DNA of 64,000 nucleotides, taken from the NCBI RefSeq assembly GCF_002217285.1, contig NZ_MUGW01000012.1, forward strand, positions 62,001 through 126,000. Direction: 5' to 3'. Positions 1 to 9,241 of this stretch are shown in pieces. The translations under genes were made by a program, and so were the position numbers. A model generated the notes under the pieces. It was not told the origin of the DNA, searched no databases, and saw only the letters and a program-made list of their open reading frames with translations. Within the stretch, counting starts at the first letter, position 1; each line of letters opens with the position of its first letter. This DNA comes from Flavobacterium hercynium. GTDB taxonomy: Bacteria > Bacteroidota > Bacteroidia > Flavobacteriales > Flavobacteriaceae.

Positions 1-1836
1 TGCCAAAAGTAACTGCATACTTTCATTACTATGAAGCTGAACTGAAAGATTTAGTAAATGATCACATATTCCAATTGGCTTATCCTGTGCGATCAGTGCT
101 GTTAGTATAAAATTTATTGCATCGTAATTTGGATCTTCACCTTTTTTTAATTTTATTTGGCTTTGTATGATAAAGTTTTCGAATTGTTTTTGAAGTGTAG
201 CATAGTTGTTTTTTCTCATAAGATACCCCAGAGCAAGACCATCGTTGTATTGAACATTTTTTAGCAGTGTAATTATATCGTCGTCTTTTAGCTTGACATC
301 ATAAAGAATTGCTGTTTCAAAAATTAGTGGAACTAGATTTGCCGCGAAATGGCCAGTAAGTAATTTACTCAGGTATTGTGAGACTTGTTTTTTGTCCTTA
401 CTTTGTATATTATTCAAAATTTCGCGTTGTGAATAGAAATCTTCAATAAGGTTTACCTTCCATTGAAATGCATATTTGGATGCTGTCTTAAGGCTTATTC
501 TGGTAAGGCAACCTATTGCAGCTCGTTTGTCAAGTACGCTATTCGAAGGATTTAAAATAAGAGAAATTAATACGATGGAATCACGAGGTGTCTGGATATA
601 CTTAAAATAATTCAAAATGTTCGACTTATTTCGTGACTGCGAAGGATTTTTATTATATATTGCCTTCAGTGCAATAGATCTCGCTTTTGAGATCTCGCCT
701 AAGGCTGTATAAAGTTCAACTTTTTTTCCATCATTGCATTCATCAATTACCATTGGAAATACTTGCTTTCCTAAAGTTCCCGCTAAAGCTAGTTTATTAC
801 GTAGTTTGCTTTTGGGTAACAGGTCATTCGCATTTACGTTGAGAGTATACAAATGTTTGGGAAATCCCAAAAGAGCAAAGTGATGAATTCCTTTATAAAC
901 AGACACGTTACTTTCTGTAATAACAGCAAATTGAGATTTGTCTAAAATTGAAAATGTGACACCTAACGCAAAAATTATTGTAATTGCCGCAATTGCTGTC
1001 GCTCTTTTAATAATTTTAATTATGTATTCTCGGGAATATCTCGTTGTTTTCAAAAGCATCTGTTTTAGCGACAGGTCTTTGTGAAAAAAAAGTAAAGGGT
1101 CTTTTTTATAAACCCCAGTAAAAACAACTTCCTGCTTTGGGGCGTTGGGGTAATTAAGCCTCAGGTCCTCCTCCAACTGAGTAGAAAGATATTCAAAGAG
1201 TTCTGAAAAATAGATCAGCCCTGACGTTCGGCTAATAACTATTTCACCTGCCAAGACACGTACAAAATGTTTAGTAAATAAGGTGCCATTTTCGTTCTCT
1301 AATTCCCATGAATTTTGCTCTGAACGTGAAGCACTTAAAAGAATTTTGAAGTCCTTCTCTTTCAGGTTAGAAAAATAAGAAGGGGCTAACTCTGCAAATC
1401 CGGCACTACGACAGCAGTCCAGAATAAAGATGAGTCCCCTTCCACCGAAGTTGGAGAATAAATCATTTAGTTCTATGCTGGAAAGCGCGGTTTTATCTAA
1501 ATTGTCAATCGCAGTTTCACCAAGGCAGAGATAAAATTTTGAATTATTAATAATGCCATGACCAGCAAAGTAAAATAGAAGACTGTCTCCATCGCGTGCA
1601 CTATTAACTTTATCTTGTATTTTTTCAATTACAAGTGATTTAGGCTGATGTTGTTCGATTATTTTTATATTTTCTAAAGGAATGCTTCCCGCATGTGGAT
1701 TTGTCAGGACATGCAGAAGACTAGCTACATCTTTCGTGGGGCTGCGCAGGTCTGCTAAATGCTTGCTTTGGTATTTATCGATGCCAAATAAAATAATCTG
1801 TGAGGATTGGCTAAACTCAATTGCTTTAATATCCAA
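1..1836 (-). CDS. Membrane-anchored caspase-like (C14) protease, partial
   Basis: A caspase-fold cysteine protease; the 3' end lies beyond the left window edge, and 612 codons are visible. Residues ~12-150 carry the fold: first strand IILFGIDKY (14-22), catalytic His93 in FYFAGHG and catalytic Cys142 in LDCCRSAGF. A hydrophobic helix at ~277-298 is the only clear membrane span. More than 300 residues follow that look helical and repeat-like, with no recognised domain. The peptidase is therefore probably cytoplasmic and the tail extracytoplasmic (inference). The start is a TTG: an in-frame TAG precedes it, it sits 3 nt after the stop of the upstream gene, and no ATG occurs before the fold begins. 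Translational coupling is likely. It is the last visible gene of an operon with a three-helix membrane protein, a secreted protein and a trypsin-like protease, which suggests a proteolytic conflict or cell-death system. The caspase assignment is firm; the role is inferred. Confidence 0.85.
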   Translation of the reverse strand, partial: MDIKAIEFSQSSQIILFGIDKYQSKHLADLRSPTKDVASLLHVLTNPHAGSIPLENIKIIEQHQPKSLVIEKIQDKVNSARDGDSLLFYFAGHGIINNSKFYLCLGETAIDNLDKTALSSIELNDLFSNFGGRGLIFILDCCRSAGFAELAPSYFSNLKEKDFKILLSASRSEQNSWELENENGTLFTKHFVRVLAGEIVISRTSGLIYFSELFEYLSTQLEEDLRLNYPNAPKQEVVFTGVYKKDPLLFFHKDLSLKQMLLKTTRYSREYIIKIIKRATAIAAITIIFALGVTFSILDKSQFAVITESNVSVYKGIHHFALLGFPKHLYTLNVNANDLLPKSKLRNKLALAGTLGKQVFPMVIDECNDGKKVELYTALGEISKARSIALKAIYNKNPSQSRNKSNILNYFKYIQTPRDSIVLISLILNPSNSVLDKRAAIGCLTRISLKTASKYAFQWKVNLIEDFYSQREILNNIQSKDKKQVSQYLSKLLTGHFAANLVPLIFETAILYDVKLKDDDIITLLKNVQYNDGLALGYLMRKNNYATLQKQFENFIIQSQIKLKKGEDPNYDAINFILTALIAQDKPIGICDHLLNLSVQLHSNESMQLLLA

Positions 1837-1839
1837 CTA

Positions 1840-2229
1840 TTAGAACCATTTAGAGGTAAAGGCACGTTTAGGTGGTAATAAATTTTTTCTTCCTTCCGGT
1901 AAAACTTCGCCGCGGGCCAATGATTGGTCTTGATTCTCTTTCCCGGTTATTTGATTTGTTCCAACCGCCGTGCTGTAAATTAGAAATCCGTTAACGATGG
2001 CAACGAAAAAATCGCTTATGGCATATTGCTTTGTTGTAATAACCCCCACAATTGCCAGCACTTCGGCAATTATAAGAGCCAGCCATTTGGGATTAAAATT
2101 GAAGGCTCTTTGTAAGCCATTTGAAACAACAAATACAACCCCTGTTGCTCCGGTTAGGGTTAGCATACTTTGAAGTGTAAAGAATTCTTTGGGAATTGCA
2201 ATTTCGCTGAGAATAATAAGGTTAGTCAT
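1840..2229 (-). CDS. Small three-helix membrane protein (holin-like topology)
   Basis: 129 residues with three hydrophobic segments, at roughly 20-40, 47-65 and 70-90. A polar, positively charged tail follows (residues ~95-129), ending in KRAFTSKWF. Size and topology resemble phage holins and other small pore-forming proteins, but I recognise no family signature. The gene sits between a secreted protein upstream (76-nt gap) and the caspase-like gene downstream (3-nt gap), so it is very likely co-translated with the caspase. In a conflict system it could be the membrane-damaging effector, or simply an anchor or partner for the caspase. Both are inferences. Confidence 0.7.
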   Translation of the reverse strand: MTNLIILSEIAIPKEFFTLQSMLTLTGATGVVFVVSNGLQRAFNFNPKWLALIIAEVLAIVGVITTKQYAISDFFVAIVNGFLIYSTAVGTNQITGKENQDQSLARGEVLPEGRKNLLPPKRAFTSKWF

Positions 2230-2305
2230 AAGTATTTTTTTTATTATTATAGTATCATTTTATTACTGGTGATTTTTGTATTTATCAACAAAAACTTTAA
2301 ATTCT

Positions 2306-3757
2306 TTATTGTGCCGTGCTCGTACCTGTTTTAAACAGGTTAGTTATTATACGCAGATCAAGATTTAATCCGGCCGAGAAGCCGCCCTGCCACTCGGTAT
2401 CCGTTTTGAGATTAAACTCAGCCTGCGTTATAGGAGTGATTTCATATTCAAAATCTTCTACCGCTCTAAAGACATTGACTTTTCCCCAATGATAACCAAC
2501 AAATAATGATCCCCCTCTTATAAATTCCCATTTTCCACCCAGAAAGATATTATCAAGTAAACGATTACTCAGACCTATCCCAACAGTTGGATAAATGCGT
2601 TCATAAATACGATGGTCATCAACAAAACTTCTGCCCTCAATCTGATAATCTCTCACAAGGTCCGGTCTGAAAAGTTTTTCCAGCAAAATCACTGGAGAGA
2701 GATAAAAAGTATACATTGCTGAGGCAAGTACTCGAGAACCCTGATCTGTTTTCTTTACGACCATTTGACTTGCATCCGTACTAGATGCGGTAAGGCTGTA
2801 TGTTGGGTCTTCTAGATTCGTTTTTATTACACCAATATCTATGCTTCCATGATAAATGCGTTTCATACGAATAACCCTTGTAGCTACTACTTTTGGATCC
2901 AATGTTTCCATGATGCCATTTTTAAATTGCAGACTGTTTCTGGTAATATCAAAAGTAATGTCATAGCTCGAAGGAGTTAGTAGTTCCTGTTTGTGGCGCC
3001 ATTCCATTTTTACAACCGTCTGCCCAGTCTCACCACCAGCCAAAGTAATCGCATTTCCTTTAAGGTCTCCGTCCCCACGGATCGTTACCCCTTCATCAAG
3101 ATCTGCCGTTGCCTGATTAAAGCCATATTCAATATTAAGCGGATTATCGGCAGGAACCATGTACACAACGTGCACTACATAATTATAATTGCTTATTCCT
3201 AATGGTATTGACCGTATCAGGCTATTACCGTTTTGATCAAAGAACACATGGACATAGTTGGGGCCTTTATACTCATTTTTCGAGATTTCTTTAAGTTTTA
3301 ACCCTGTTTTTCCGACTAGGTTTATCATTCCTTTAAAAAGATTGTTTAATATGTAATCTGTAGCGCTTTTATCCGCTGGCATGATAATTTTGACATTTCC
3401 ATTAGTGTGCGTAATTGTCTCAGGAGCTTCCAAAAGAAAAACTACTTCCTGACGGCCAGCTTGGTTATTTATAACAGTAGCACTGCCACGGATATCTGCT
3501 GGAAATGTCACACTGTGATAGGCACCATCAGTCGCAAAGCTTTGAGGTACAGAATTATTGTTTATAGTAAAAGTTTTAGCTGGATTGTCTACAGCAATTT
3601 TTTTTACTTCAAATGTTTTTACCTCAGTTGAGAATTTTGTGTCGGGAGGAATATTATTTACATCATACTCTTGACCATTAATTTTGACCATAAAATTTTG
3701 CGCATAAATTCCAGTGCTTAAAAAGAAAAACAAAGATAAAATAGTAAAATTTTTCAT
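2306..3757 (-). CDS. Secreted protein of unknown function in the caspase/trypsin operon
   Basis: 483 residues with a clear signal peptide (hydrophobic stretch 5-18, likely cleavage after IYAQ). The mature part looks mostly beta-stranded. It opens with a short motif around KINGQEYDV, and its last ~100 residues contain alternating aromatic and glycine strands (for example the region around FVGYHWGKVNVF), which could be an outer-membrane or periplasmic beta domain. I do not recognise the family. It begins 3 nt after the stop of the trypsin-like gene, so the two are almost certainly co-transcribed. Export means that part of this operon acts outside the cytoplasm, matching the membrane span of the caspase. 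It could be an envelope sensor, or the substrate or partner of one of the proteases; neither is shown by sequence. Confidence 0.75.
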   Translation of the reverse strand: MKNFTILSLFFFLSTGIYAQNFMVKINGQEYDVNNIPPDTKFSTEVKTFEVKKIAVDNPAKTFTINNNSVPQSFATDGAYHSVTFPADIRGSATVINNQAGRQEVVFLLEAPETITHTNGNVKIIMPADKSATDYILNNLFKGMINLVGKTGLKLKEISKNEYKGPNYVHVFFDQNGNSLIRSIPLGISNYNYVVHVVYMVPADNPLNIEYGFNQATADLDEGVTIRGDGDLKGNAITLAGGETGQTVVKMEWRHKQELLTPSSYDITFDITRNSLQFKNGIMETLDPKVVATRVIRMKRIYHGSIDIGVIKTNLEDPTYSLTASSTDASQMVVKKTDQGSRVLASAMYTFYLSPVILLEKLFRPDLVRDYQIEGRSFVDDHRIYERIYPTVGIGLSNRLLDNIFLGGKWEFIRGGSLFVGYHWGKVNVFRAVEDFEYEITPITQAEFNLKTDTEWQGGFSAGLNLDLRIITNLFKTGTSTAQ

Positions 3758-3760
3758 AAG

Positions 3761-4738
3761 TTATAATTTAGTTGATTGAAAAAATCTGATTATATCATTT
3801 ATGTGCAGGGCATAGCTCCAATCTTGGTCAAAACCAACCATAACCCCTGCGAGCCGTCCCTTAAGATCAAATAAAGGAGCACCTGAATCTCCATGATCAG
3901 TACATTTTTGGAGTTTGATAAGATTGGTCAGGAAGATGCCTTGAAAATCTGTTTCTTTAATAGCACCGAGCTCCATTATTTTGCATTGTTTCGCTGCTCC
4001 CGATATCCTTCCGCTAAATAACATTTTAAACAATTTATAATTTGAGTTGTTCAAGGTTAAGAAACCAGTCATTGGACCGTATCCTTTAAAATCTTCCATT
4101 ATATCGCCAATATTCTTGAGTTGAGCAATCCCAAAATCTATTCCATCAAATCTGGATACCATAAGACGGGCTTCCGATTTAGATTGTTGATCGTAGAATT
4201 CAATAAACTGCTCGGGTGTATTTTTTTCTTTTCGTATATCGTAATAAAGTTGTCCTTGGCCTAGCAATCCAGGAGCCAGTACATGCATATTTGAGCATAT
4301 ATATATTCCATGATTTCCGTGCATATAAACTGAGATAGTACCTGCCATCGTAGAATTTACATTTTTTACTGTATCGCCCATCTTTATACCCTGCAGCTCA
4401 AGTTTGCCAGATTCAATAACATCAGTGCTGACCAAGATTTTATCTCCATTATGATTAACCCGAATATAACTGGGGACCTTCTTTGAAGCATCTCCTATTT
4501 TTACATCCACATGAAATACAACGGAATATTCATTTATTGGCTTGCCCTTAATATACTTTTTGCCTACGTGCACACCACGTAAACCCGAATAGGTCCTGAA
4601 CCATCTTTTATAATTCCTTTGGATGTGCTTCTGAATAGAAGAAACATAATCTCGAGTATCTCGTTTCATATGATTGAAGTAAAATGGATATTCCCGTAAG
4701 TAATTACCAGACCAACCCTGCCATTTTATAATAAACAA
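3761..4738 (-). CDS. Trypsin-like serine protease
   Basis: 325 residues; the chymotrypsin-fold triad can be read directly: His152 in SNMHVLAPG, Asp201 in GIDFGIAQL and Ser285 in DHGDSGAPL. There is no signal peptide or membrane span, so it probably acts in the cytoplasm. An extension of about 100 residues precedes the protease core and contains basic segments (RNYKRWFRTY). The start is uncertain: the first Met (4738) gives the full ORF, while an in-frame Met at 4669 (MKRDTRD) would remove 23 residues. It is the first gene of the operon trypsin, secreted protein, membrane protein, caspase. Trypsin-like and caspase-like peptidases are known to pair in predicted bacterial conflict systems, where one activates the other or a toxin by cleavage. 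Confidence 0.85.
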   Translation of the reverse strand: MFIIKWQGWSGNYLREYPFYFNHMKRDTRDYVSSIQKHIQRNYKRWFRTYSGLRGVHVGKKYIKGKPINEYSVVFHVDVKIGDASKKVPSYIRVNHNGDKILVSTDVIESGKLELQGIKMGDTVKNVNSTMAGTISVYMHGNHGIYICSNMHVLAPGLLGQGQLYYDIRKEKNTPEQFIEFYDQQSKSEARLMVSRFDGIDFGIAQLKNIGDIMEDFKGYGPMTGFLTLNNSNYKLFKMLFSGRISGAAKQCKIMELGAIKETDFQGIFLTNLIKLQKCTDHGDSGAPLFDLKGRLAGVMVGFDQDWSYALHINDIIRFFQSTKL

Positions 4739-5033
4739 AGTACTATAAAGTTGAGGATGATTAACCTGTGTTAAAGGTAACTACTTGTGTGTTAGTATTT
4801 TCAAGTGAAAATACCTGTTTTATAGCTTAGGCGATAGATAATCTAATCAAAAATAAAAATCTACTAGAAAAACAATTAATAATTTCTATTTTATGCTAAC
4901 TATTGAGGAGGGTTTTATTTTTATTCTTTTTTTGATAAAAAGAATTTGATCATGTGTTAAAGTAATTTTCTAGCTCTAATTATTTTCTAATTTTATCATG
5001 GATTTCTTTTCGTGTTAATTTAAAATTTATAAA

Positions 5034-5278
5034 ATGGAAAAAGCTGTTACACTGCAGGTTCGTAAGGAGCTGAACGGCCGCTAGCAGCAGGAAATAATTA
5101 AATTAAAAGGCAGCTTAATTTCTAAAAGTTATACTGAGATTATTCATATACTGATCAGGATGATGATTTTCATATTAATTCTTTTGAGACCCCTGTAGAG
5201 TGCAGGCAAGAAGTGCAGGATTTTATAAGAGCTTTTATCAATCAGACAGATTTGGTTGATACCGTCACAATTAAATAA
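5034..5278 (+). pseudogene. Decayed small gene (stop codon and frameshift)
   Basis: An ATG at 5034 opens a frame reading MEKAVTLQVRKELNGR, which ends in TAG (5082-5084). The same frame continues sensibly past the stop (QQEIIKLKGSLISKSYTEII) to about 5150. A second frame then carries DQDDDFHINSFETPVE and onward from 5153 to a TAA at 5276-5278. Read together, one nonsense mutation and one frameshift separate a protein of about 80 residues into three pieces. The family is unknown. It is the only coding trace between the two protease loci (4739-5353). The 295 bases at 4739-5033 show nothing else I can support. Confidence 0.5.
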
Positions 5279-5353
5279 TAAATAAAAAAGAAAAAAGGGA
5301 CGTTTAAGCGCACCTTTTCTTTATTTTAGAGTGATGCAACATTTTCTATTGGT

Positions 5354-8116
5354 TCAGACAAGTCCTAATATTTCCTTAAGGGAGACTTTGTCAAATCCTG
5401 CAGGAGCTGTTTCATTTTCTTTAGCAATAATGATTTTGCCTGTCGTTTCTTCTGCATTCTGTTTTGCCAGATTCTCCCAGTCATAATCAAATATCTGCTG
5501 ATAATATTTTGAAACCACCTGATTCCTTACCAGTAAGCTTGCATCTCTGTTGTAAAGCGTACCGGATGTAGTTAAGTTGTGGCTTCCAAAGAGTACTGCC
5601 GCATTTTGATTATCTTCAGAATCGATTATGATGGCTTTGGTATGGCATGCCCTTTGTACCTTGATATTGTCGGTATCAAAGCCGAAATCTTTAAGCCTGT
5701 CAAGCAGACGCTGTAAGGAGACGCTGCCTTCCTTAAAATTAAATTCTCGCGGGTCACGGAATATTATTCTTACTTTAATGCCTTTTTCCTGTTGTTTTAC
5801 AATTGCAGAAAAAAATCTTTCAAACTGGCTTTCATTTTCTTTCAGCATATTGAACGATTGGTTTTCAATATCAATTGTATGCTTTGCGCTTTCTATGAGT
5901 TCTGTTGCGGTACTTAGAAAAATAGATTCATTTCTTTCATTTCTGTCGGGAGTCAACAGTACCTGTACATCCAGCATCCCTTTAAATTCCAGAGGATTGA
6001 AATATTTGGCAGCTTGTTTTGCTTCCTCTATCGGAATGACAGGCTGGGCAACAAAGAAATACATTTCAGGTACCGTTACAGCCTCTTCAAGGGGAAGGCG
6101 CTTGGCCTCTTCAAAGTCCCAGTCAATGTATTGGCGGAACATGGTTGCGAGTTTTACGTTTTCTATAATGGCATGCCATTCGCGATTTTTGGTCAGTAGA
6201 GGCGTCATGGAAGTCGATTTATCTTTGGCAGGGTGAATATCCGCCTGATTGGAATTTTTCCAGTTTCCACTGCTGAGCCAGAATTCCTTATCATCTCTTG
6301 ATGCCACTTTTATATGGTAGGCCGTGGGTACGATTTTATTGCTGCCTACAGATGCCCATACATGTTTAAATCTATCCTTGAGTTTTCCACTAAGCTCTTC
6401 AACGGCTTCTTTGGTACCGGGCTTCTGGGTAATCATCTTTAGTTTTTTTTCTTCAGTAATGGCGTCCGAGAGGGTTTTATTAATATGCTCTGCTTCCCAT
6501 TCGTATATCGTGGCTGTTAATGTTTCCTTAGTCCTTTCAATAAAGCTCTTGAGATTTGGCCATCCGGAATCAGGACTAACATGGAATATGGCTTCCATTT
6601 CCTCTGTAATGTGTAGCAGCCCAAAACCGGAAGGAGGACGGTATAATCCGGGTCTTGGAAGTTCTTCCACAAGTGACAGATTTACTCCCAGAGCAGTAAG
6701 CTGTTCGGTGAGACCGGCAGTGCGCACATCGATTCCGTATCCTAAAAATTCCTGTGGCAGCAGTTCGGTGCCCGAAGCCTTAAGCTGTGGAAAATCTTTC
6801 TTTTCCTCTACTTCAACAACAATTACTTTTTCATCCGTGATCCATCCACGTTTAAACCGGTATCCGGAAATCACATCAATAACGCCTGCATAATTTGAGA
6901 AGGTTTCTTTTGCCGCCGCTACCGCTTGCTCATAACTGGCTTTAGTATCGGATTGCGGTGCAGTAAGACCGGGAAGCGCTGGATTTCCTACTTCAACAGT
7001 GACTTTAATGGGAATATTAACTTCAAAGGTATATGATTTCATAGGCAAAGAATTAGGAGTTACTGATGGATTTTGAATGCTTTTTTCAGATTCATTTGCC
7101 GGATGCTGATTGGTATTCATCCGTGGGAGTGTCCCCTGATGCAGCTTATCGAGAAGTTCTCTGATTTTGGAAGCGGGCACTGCAAAGTTTTCTTTCATGT
7201 AAAGACCGGCAAAATGAAGTCCGGCCACTTCGCCGGTGCTGAGGACTATTACCGGAGATCCTGAGTTTCCTCCAAGCGTAGAGCAGTCATGTGTAATGGT
7301 GGTACTGTCGATACTGGTGATCTCGCCGGGGGCGAGTCTTTTTTTATCATAGACATTACCAAAGATGCGCAGCACCAGATCCTGATCAGGTATATTTGGA
7401 TCTCTTGCCGGATAGCCAACAGTTACCACAACTTCTCCTTCTGAAATTTTCCCGGCCAGTAACAGCGGCTTGGGAAGAGCAGGCCCTCCTGGTTTTATCC
7501 TTATTTTTAAAAAGGCTACATCAGGATCATCCTGAGTGTTTTCTGATATCCAGATGACATTTTCAATTTCGTATTCCAGACTTACATTCCTGCTGCTTTC
7601 TTCAAGAAAATCGATCTGGGAGGATTGAAGCCCGTCCGGATACCCTGCTTTAAAAGTAAACTTATCTTTATTGTTGCAGAAAACCTGCGCTACATGCCTG
7701 TTGGTAATGATGATATTATGATCTACAAGCCATCCTGTGCCAACCCATTTGTAAACGGCATTTCTATTTACTTCGATCCTGCCGATTGCCGGAATCACCT
7801 GATCCAGTATGCTGCTTTTTTCGAAGAGTCTTTCTTTCCATACCGTACTGTCGGGTCCTGAAAATTCAGGGACAATTTTATTGTCCCTAATTAACATTAC
7901 CGGCCGGAGATGTGAGAGTATAATCGATTCTTCCGAGTGTTCCTCTGTAACTATGGATTTCAAGGGAGAAATTAAGGTTCCCTTTAGACTTTCATTCACA
8001 CTATTTTTAAATGTTAAATTTTCGATTTCAGGGACAACCTCTGGAAAAATTTCTTTCCTAAGTTCCTCATCCTTTTCCAGTATTCTTTTGATAATCGATT
8101 TCTCAGTAGCAGCCAT
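5354..8116 (-). CDS. Trypsin-like protease fused to a phospholipase D-type nuclease domain
   Basis: 920 residues. The N-terminal ~110 residues are an accessory region that leads into a chymotrypsin-fold protease, with His141 (ITNRHVAQV), Asp199 (DDPDVAFL) and Ser285 (GGNSGSPV). A central region (~360-720) holds a charged alpha/beta segment of unknown type. The C-terminal ~725-880 is a phospholipase D-family domain with one HKD motif (His825, Lys827, Asp832, followed by GSHNLT), so a dimer would be needed for a full active site. Single-HKD proteins include nucleases such as Nuc and several restriction effectors. There is no signal peptide. The natural reading is a protease module that regulates a nuclease or lipase effector. 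It lies alone, on the same strand as the caspase operon but separated from it by ~600 bases and a decayed gene, so it may be a separate system. Confidence 0.82.
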   Translation of the reverse strand: MAATEKSIIKRILEKDEELRKEIFPEVVPEIENLTFKNSVNESLKGTLISPLKSIVTEEHSEESIILSHLRPVMLIRDNKIVPEFSGPDSTVWKERLFEKSSILDQVIPAIGRIEVNRNAVYKWVGTGWLVDHNIIITNRHVAQVFCNNKDKFTFKAGYPDGLQSSQIDFLEESSRNVSLEYEIENVIWISENTQDDPDVAFLKIRIKPGGPALPKPLLLAGKISEGEVVVTVGYPARDPNIPDQDLVLRIFGNVYDKKRLAPGEITSIDSTTITHDCSTLGGNSGSPVIVLSTGEVAGLHFAGLYMKENFAVPASKIRELLDKLHQGTLPRMNTNQHPANESEKSIQNPSVTPNSLPMKSYTFEVNIPIKVTVEVGNPALPGLTAPQSDTKASYEQAVAAAKETFSNYAGVIDVISGYRFKRGWITDEKVIVVEVEEKKDFPQLKASGTELLPQEFLGYGIDVRTAGLTEQLTALGVNLSLVEELPRPGLYRPPSGFGLLHITEEMEAIFHVSPDSGWPNLKSFIERTKETLTATIYEWEAEHINKTLSDAITEEKKLKMITQKPGTKEAVEELSGKLKDRFKHVWASVGSNKIVPTAYHIKVASRDDKEFWLSSGNWKNSNQADIHPAKDKSTSMTPLLTKNREWHAIIENVKLATMFRQYIDWDFEEAKRLPLEEAVTVPEMYFFVAQPVIPIEEAKQAAKYFNPLEFKGMLDVQVLLTPDRNERNESIFLSTATELIESAKHTIDIENQSFNMLKENESQFERFFSAIVKQQEKGIKVRIIFRDPREFNFKEGSVSLQRLLDRLKDFGFDTDNIKVQRACHTKAIIIDSEDNQNAAVLFGSHNLTTSGTLYNRDASLLVRNQVVSKYYQQIFDYDWENLAKQNAEETTGKIIIAKENETAPAGFDKVSLKEILGLV

Positions 8117-8383
8117 TGGATATCATTAGATAGGTTGATAAATTTATTACAAATAATATATTGTCAAAGTTTAAAAGGTTTATAGGGGTAAAGTTGCAAC
8201 TTTTTGTTTTTCAGTGTGGTATGGTAAATTTATGCAAAGGATTTGAAATAAAAATCAGTATAAATACGTGTTTTTATTTTGAGTAATAAAGCTTAATATT
8301 GAACTTTGCAATGAACTAAGGCTTGGACATTTTAAAATACATTAATCAATTATTTAGGAATATAAATTTAAAAACGTTCCACT

Positions 8384-8910
8384 ATGGATCCACTTACTTG
8401 GGGTTTTATCGGCACCCTGATCGGCACTGTTGTAGGAGCTTCTGCCACTATACTCACTACAATAATCAATACAAGAAATGTTTCCAGAAAACAAAACAAG
8501 CTTGAAATCTACAAGCGTCAGGAAATTTTTCGGGAATTCCAGCGCGATAATTATTTAAAAATTCAGAAAGCACCTATAAAGCCCTTAGGCTGGTAACTTT
8601 ACTTCACGTTCAAGATATGCAAAACCTGAAGGACAGCGGTCAGTGGCAGCAAGGGATATTGAATGCGGAAAACAGTAATGAACTGCTGTATGCTATCAGG
8701 GATATAGTGATGTATCTGGAACGGATTCAAGATGAGAAAGTACGGGAAGAAATCAGGAAATTAACAAGTAAAATGGTTAAAGTGTCCCATACGGAGGGCT
8801 GGAAGGAAAGTAACCAGTTGTTGGCAGAAATAAATCTTGATATCTCCAATGCAATGAAAATTCTGGGGACCGAATTACGAAATAACTACTACAGTGCGGA
8901 TGTGATTTAA
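8384..8910 (+). pseudogene. Single-pass membrane protein split by a frameshift
   Basis: The first frame (8384-8596) begins MDPLTWGFIGTLIG, with one hydrophobic helix (~5-27) followed by a basic, helical stretch. A second frame, shifted by one base, is open from about 8569 and passes through LRLVTLLHVQDMQNL into the ORF whose first Met is at 8617 and which ends at 8910. Joining the two at about 8565-8580 gives a continuous protein of ~175 residues: an N-terminal anchor plus a helical cytoplasmic domain. The break could be a real mutation or a sequencing indel. The family is unknown. It is divergently transcribed from the trypsin-PLD gene. The 267-base gap before it (8117-8383) holds nothing clear. 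Confidence 0.6.
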
Positions 8911-9028
8911 TAATCAAAAAGAGAGATCTGCTGAGCTGTATTTTTGTTTTCGCCTTATAATTTTTTTCTTTTGCTGTATACTATCAATTGGCATTGTCTC
9001 GTTTGTAGTGCTCTTATATTACTATATT

Positions 9029-9238
9029 ATGAAAACGATCACTTTTACACGCGAGCAGTTATATAATCTGGTATGGACAAAGACCATGGAGCGGATTACA
9101 AGACTTTATGCCATCTTTGGTAATACGTCCTGTGATTCCATAGGGTTTGTTTTAAGGGTTACTACTGAATTCTTTTTTAAATTCTCCTTATCCAAAAAAT
9201 ATTTTCAAAAGAAAAAACGGAAAAAAAGAAAGCAATAA
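9029..9238 (+). pseudogene. 5' fragment of a gene with the TREQLYNLVW N-terminus
   Basis: From the ATG at 9029 the protein begins MKTITFTREQLYNLVW and resembles, for ~30 residues (to about RLYAI), the N-terminus of a widespread family of bacterial proteins of unknown function. It then loses all similarity, passes into a Lys-rich tail and stops at 9238. The break coincides with an A/G-rich segment (9195-9236) that closely matches the segment in front of the relaxase-linked repeat at 44.7 kb. The likely explanation is recombination with a mobile-element end. It is not expected to be functional. Confidence 0.5.
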
Positions 9239-9241
9239 ACC

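Noticed and set aside
5628..6893. Long plus-strand open frames opposite the trypsin-PLD gene (202 and 189 codons)
   Set aside because: They lie antisense to a gene with clear protease and HKD motifs, and their own translations are Ser-rich without any domain.
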